Positions 61,484-64,000 of a stretch of 64,000 bases of DNA are shown here, piece by piece (position 1 is the stretch's first letter; every line of letters starts with the position of its first letter). The position numbers and the translations under genes were made by a program. Origin of the DNA: Bradyrhizobium sp. SRL28 (lineage in GTDB: Bacteria; Pseudomonadota; Alphaproteobacteria; Rhizobiales; Xanthobacteraceae); the NCBI RefSeq assembly GCF_018596315.1, contig NZ_JAHEAG010000003.1, positions 496,001 through 560,000 on the forward strand, written 5' to 3'. The notes below the pieces were generated by a model. That model was not told where the DNA came from and ran no database searches. It was given only the letters and a program-made list of their open reading frames with translations.

Positions 61484-61602
61484 GCTGACGCTCGCGATTG
61501 GAAGCGGACTGGATTCCTGCTGCGAAAACTGCGCTGGGCCCGGCAACGCCCCCAGAGCGTTCAGGCTTGCGGCCTTTGCGCGCATAATCCTTTCCTGGAA
61601 AC

Positions 61603-61634
61603 AAAAAAATCCCGGCGGCTTACTGCCGCCGGGA
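61603..61634 (-). terminator. intrinsic terminator of the outer-membrane protein gene
   Basis: On the minus strand, TCCCGGCGGC and GCCGCCGGGA form a perfect 10-bp stem with a 5-nt loop, followed by a run of T (ATTTTTTTG). It lies about 27 bp past the stop of the gene at 61661-62284. Stem at 61610-61619 and 61625-61634, T-run at 61603-61609. Confidence 0.9.
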
Positions 61635-61660
61635 GGTGATATCAGACAGTTTTTTTATTC

Positions 61661-62284
61661 TCAGAAGTGGTAGTTCACGCCGGCCCGTATCAAGCCGAAC
61701 CGGTAACCATTCGACGCTCCTGTAATGACGAAGTTGCTGTTGGCCAGATCGACATAGAGATATTCGACCTTGGCGCTCCAGCCCGGCGCAAAGCGCATCT
61801 CGGCGCCGGCGCCGAGCGTCCAACCCGCATTGGTATGGGACTCCGTTACGCCGAAGGTGGTGGCGCGCAGCTCGCCGAAGGCGAGACCGCCTGTGCCGAA
61901 GAACACGACGTCGTTGAACGCGAAACCGGCGCGGCCGCGGACCGTGCCGAACCAGGGGTTGGAGAATTTCCATGGCGCGAAGGTTTCTTCGGCGCCGGTC
62001 GCCTGGATGTCGCCTTCGACACCGAACACCCACGATCCGTTCTGCCAATTGTAGCCGGCCTGGACGCCGCCCACGAAACCGGACGGTTTGGTCGGATTAT
62101 TGGCGACTGAACCCCAGGCATAGCCGAGGTTGCCGCCGAGATAGGGACCGGCCCAGCTATCGGGACCGAACTGCGCCCGGTTGACTGTCAAGGGCGCGCG
62201 GGATCCGTAGAGGTCGGCCGCCCGTGCCGACGTGGTCAAGCCTGCAGCGATCAGCGCCAGCGCGCCCCACACAAACCTGCCCAT
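61661..62284 (-). CDS. outer membrane beta-barrel protein (Omp25/Omp31-like porin family)
   Basis: A 207-residue outer-membrane protein. Signal peptide RFVWGALALIAAGLTTSARA precedes AADLYG. The barrel contains WAGPYLGGNLGYAWGS, GGVQAGYNWQNGSWVFGVEG, FGTVRGRAGFAFNDVVFFGT and SAKVEYLYVDLANSNFV, and ends GLIRAGVNYHF with the terminal Phe. This is the eight-stranded type common in Bradyrhizobium. ATG at 62284 with GGAG 7 nt upstream; strong terminator downstream suggests abundant expression. Confidence 0.9.
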   Translation of the reverse strand: MGRFVWGALALIAAGLTTSARAADLYGSRAPLTVNRAQFGPDSWAGPYLGGNLGYAWGSVANNPTKPSGFVGGVQAGYNWQNGSWVFGVEGDIQATGAEETFAPWKFSNPWFGTVRGRAGFAFNDVVFFGTGGLAFGELRATTFGVTESHTNAGWTLGAGAEMRFAPGWSAKVEYLYVDLANSNFVITGASNGYRFGLIRAGVNYHF

Positions 62285-62509
62285 CACGCAACTCCACGCC
62301 ACTACCGCAACCACGCCGGGCGAGAGACCGGCCTGGTTACGGAACTCCACTTTTTTCCAGTAAGATTTATCGAGAGTTTTAAGTTAAAGGGTTGTTAAGC
62401 CGGGTTACCGCCCGCTCATCAGTCTTAAGAAAGCGTTACCGGCGCCTTTCCCTGGCAAGGCGCGCCGCGAGCGCTGGCGATGCTGCCTTGCAGCGCTTAA
62501 TTTAGGCCC

Positions 62510-64000
62510 ATGGATCACGATTCTCCCGACCATCCGGAGCCCCCGCGCAAGGCGCGGCGGGCTTCCCAGCCGGATCTGCCGCCGCAGGACCTGATTGCCG
62601 CCGACGTCGACCCCGCGACATCCGCCGCCGAGGAGGACGACGAGGCTCGCCTGCCGGACGCCCCCGAGGAACCTGCCGAGGCGATTGCCGAAGGCCCGCT
62701 GGCGGTCGGCCATGCGGCCATCGAAAACGCGATGCGGCTGGCGCCAACCTCTCCCGGCGTCTACCGGATGCTCAATGCCGCCAGCGACGTGCTGTACGTC
62801 GGCAAGGCGAAAAACGTCCGCAAGCGGCTCTCCTCCTACGCCCGCGTCAACGCGCCGCTGCCGGCGCGCATCCTGCGCATGATCGCCGCGACCATGACGG
62901 TCGAAATCGTCTCCACCACGACCGAGACCGAGGCGCTGCTGCTGGAAGCCAATCTGATCAAGCAGCTGCGGCCGCGCTTCAACGTGCAACTGCGCGACGA
63001 CAAGTCGTTTCCCTACATCCTGATATCAGGCGACCATTGGGCGCCGCAGATCCTCAAACACCGCGGCGCGCAATCAAGGCCCGGACGGTATTTCGGGCCG
63101 TTCGCCTCCGCCGGCGCCGTCAACCGCACCATCACGGCGCTGCAGCGCGCGTTCCTGATCCGCTCCTGCACCGACGGCTTCTTCGAGAGCCGCACCCGCC
63201 CCTGCCTGCTCTACCAGATCCGCCGCTGCTCGGGTCCGTGCACGCGCGAGATCGATTTCCCCGGCTACACAGAGCTGGTGCGCGAGGCGAACGACTTCCT
63301 TTCCGGCCGCAGCCACGCCGTGAAGGAGCTGCTCGCCGCCGAGATGGAGAAGGCGTCGAACGAGCTCGAATTCGAAACCGCCGCGCTGTATCGTGATCGC
63401 CTCGCCGCGCTGTCGGCGATCCAGTCGCAGCAGGGCATCAATCCGCGCACCGTGGAAGAAGCCGACGTGTTCGCCATCCATCAGGAAGGCGGCTATTCCT
63501 GCGTCGAAGTATTTTTCTTCCGCACCGGCCAGAACTGGGGCAACCGCGCCTATTTTCCGCGCGCGGAGAAGTCGTTCACGCCGGAAGAAGTGCTGGCCTC
63601 GTTCCTCGCGCAATTCTACGACGACAAGCCGCCGCCGAGACTCATCCTGCTGTCGCACGAGATCGAGGAAAGCCAATTGCTGGCCGACGCGCTATCGGTC
63701 AAGGCCGGCCATAAGGTCGAAGTTTCCGTGCCAAAACGCGGCGAGAAGAAAGAACTGGTCGCGCATGCGTTGACCAATGCGCGCGAGGCGCTGGGCCGCA
63801 AGCTCGCCGATACGGCGACGCAGAGTCGGCTGCTGGAGGGGATGGCAACCACGCTCGGACTGCCGCAGGTGCCGAAACGCATCGAGGTCTACGACAACAG
63901 CCACATCCAGGGCACCAACGCCGTCGGCGCGATGATCGTGGCGGGGCCGGATGGTTTTATCAAAAACCAGTACCGCAAGTTCAACATCAAGTCCGAGGGA
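62510..64000 (+). CDS. uvrC: excinuclease ABC subunit UvrC (partial, runs off window)
   Basis: The 497 visible codons begin [20 protein letters not shown]. After about 75 acidic, Pro/Ala-rich residues comes the GIY-YIG nuclease domain ([33 protein letters not shown]), the Cys-rich middle ([20 protein letters not shown] then RCSGPC), a UVR-like motif ([20 protein letters not shown]) and the start of the C-terminal RNase H-like nuclease ([20 protein letters not shown] with Asp of the catalytic site). UvrC cuts on both sides of the lesion held by UvrB. Upstream start at 62510; the C-terminal HhH domain is beyond the window. Confidence 0.96.
   Translation, partial: MDHDSPDHPEPPRKARRASQPDLPPQDLIAADVDPATSAAEEDDEARLPDAPEEPAEAIAEGPLAVGHAAIENAMRLAPTSPGVYRMLNAASDVLYVGKAKNVRKRLSSYARVNAPLPARILRMIAATMTVEIVSTTTETEALLLEANLIKQLRPRFNVQLRDDKSFPYILISGDHWAPQILKHRGAQSRPGRYFGPFASAGAVNRTITALQRAFLIRSCTDGFFESRTRPCLLYQIRRCSGPCTREIDFPGYTELVREANDFLSGRSHAVKELLAAEMEKASNELEFETAALYRDRLAALSAIQSQQGINPRTVEEADVFAIHQEGGYSCVEVFFFRTGQNWGNRAYFPRAEKSFTPEEVLASFLAQFYDDKPPPRLILLSHEIEESQLLADALSVKAGHKVEVSVPKRGEKKELVAHALTNAREALGRKLADTATQSRLLEGMATTLGLPQVPKRIEVYDNSHIQGTNAVGAMIVAGPDGFIKNQYRKFNIKSEG

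Noticed and set aside
1..64000. Searches by eye for tRNA, rRNA, CRISPR arrays, insertion sequences and prophage genes
   Set aside because: No cloverleaf with T-loop consensus, no regularly spaced repeats, no transposase or integrase motif and no phage structural gene was seen. Subtle cases could be missed by eye.

Overview
This 64 kb window is a chromosomal stretch from a high-GC alphaproteobacterium, most probably Bradyrhizobium or a near relative (Nitrobacteraceae). The evidence is the gene content (RibH2-type lumazine synthase behind an FMN riboswitch, a form I CO dehydrogenase cluster, long UvrB and UvrC proteins, Bradyrhizobium-type small hypothetical proteins) and many intergenic palindromes of a kind I recall from that genus. 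I see no tRNA or rRNA gene, no intact insertion sequence, no CRISPR array and no prophage. The window is mostly conserved core DNA with several decayed spots.

Layout. 0-8.3 kb: HAD phosphatase, TetR regulator divergent from an enoyl-CoA hydratase, VOC protein, an internally deleted GST remnant, a YfcG-like GST, a TauE/SafE exporter divergent from a LysR gene that overlaps a flavin monooxygenase gene. 8.4-11.3 kb: uvrB. 11.5-14.6 kb: a UbiX / PNPOx-like / UbiD / VdcD-like operon for prenyl-FMN-dependent non-oxidative decarboxylation of aromatic acids. 14.6-17.1 kb: an orphan antitoxin, then about 1.4 kb of stacked intergenic repeats. 17.6-22.9 kb: two NTF2-like paralogues, small membrane and coiled-coil proteins, a MaoC pair and a DUF4282 protein. 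23-26.2 kb (minus strand): rplY, pth, ychF and a UbiK-like factor. 26.3-30.3 kb: dienelactone hydrolase, GNAT, then lgt, an NDUFAF7/MidA-type methyltransferase and pgeF in a tight chain. 30.3-34.1 kb: MDR oxidoreductase, lipoprotein, prs, SDR.

34.2-43.0 kb is the most coherent system: coxC-coxM-coxS-coxL-coxD-coxE-coxF-coxG on the minus strand. It encodes a molybdenum-copper CO dehydrogenase with the form I signature AYRCSFR in CoxL, its assembly factors and an upstream MHYT-LytTR membrane regulator. Just beyond it lies ribH2 under an FMN riboswitch; FAD is a cofactor of CoxM. 44-48.6 kb: a Bug-type binding protein, a rubble zone, YbjN, proC, a FlK-like thioesterase and a 4-OT tautomerase. 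48.7-54 kb: hisS, DUF2314 protein, small proteins and two different branched-chain aminotransferases in tandem. 54.3-57 kb: MarR regulator with a perfect inverted repeat over its start codon, followed by an OmpR-type regulator and its histidine kinase. 57-60.1 kb: secreted small proteins, RNase T2 and a frameshifted RTX-repeat remnant. 60.2-64 kb: rlmJ, cspA, an outer-membrane beta-barrel protein with a clear terminator, and uvrC, which runs off the window end.

The best candidates for new biology are modest: the PNPOx-like flavoprotein inside the UbiX/UbiD operon, the antitoxin carrying an apparent leftover of a deleted toxin, the regulatory palindromes at three regulator genes, and small proteins of unknown function. 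I did not find a clearly new defence or mobile system.
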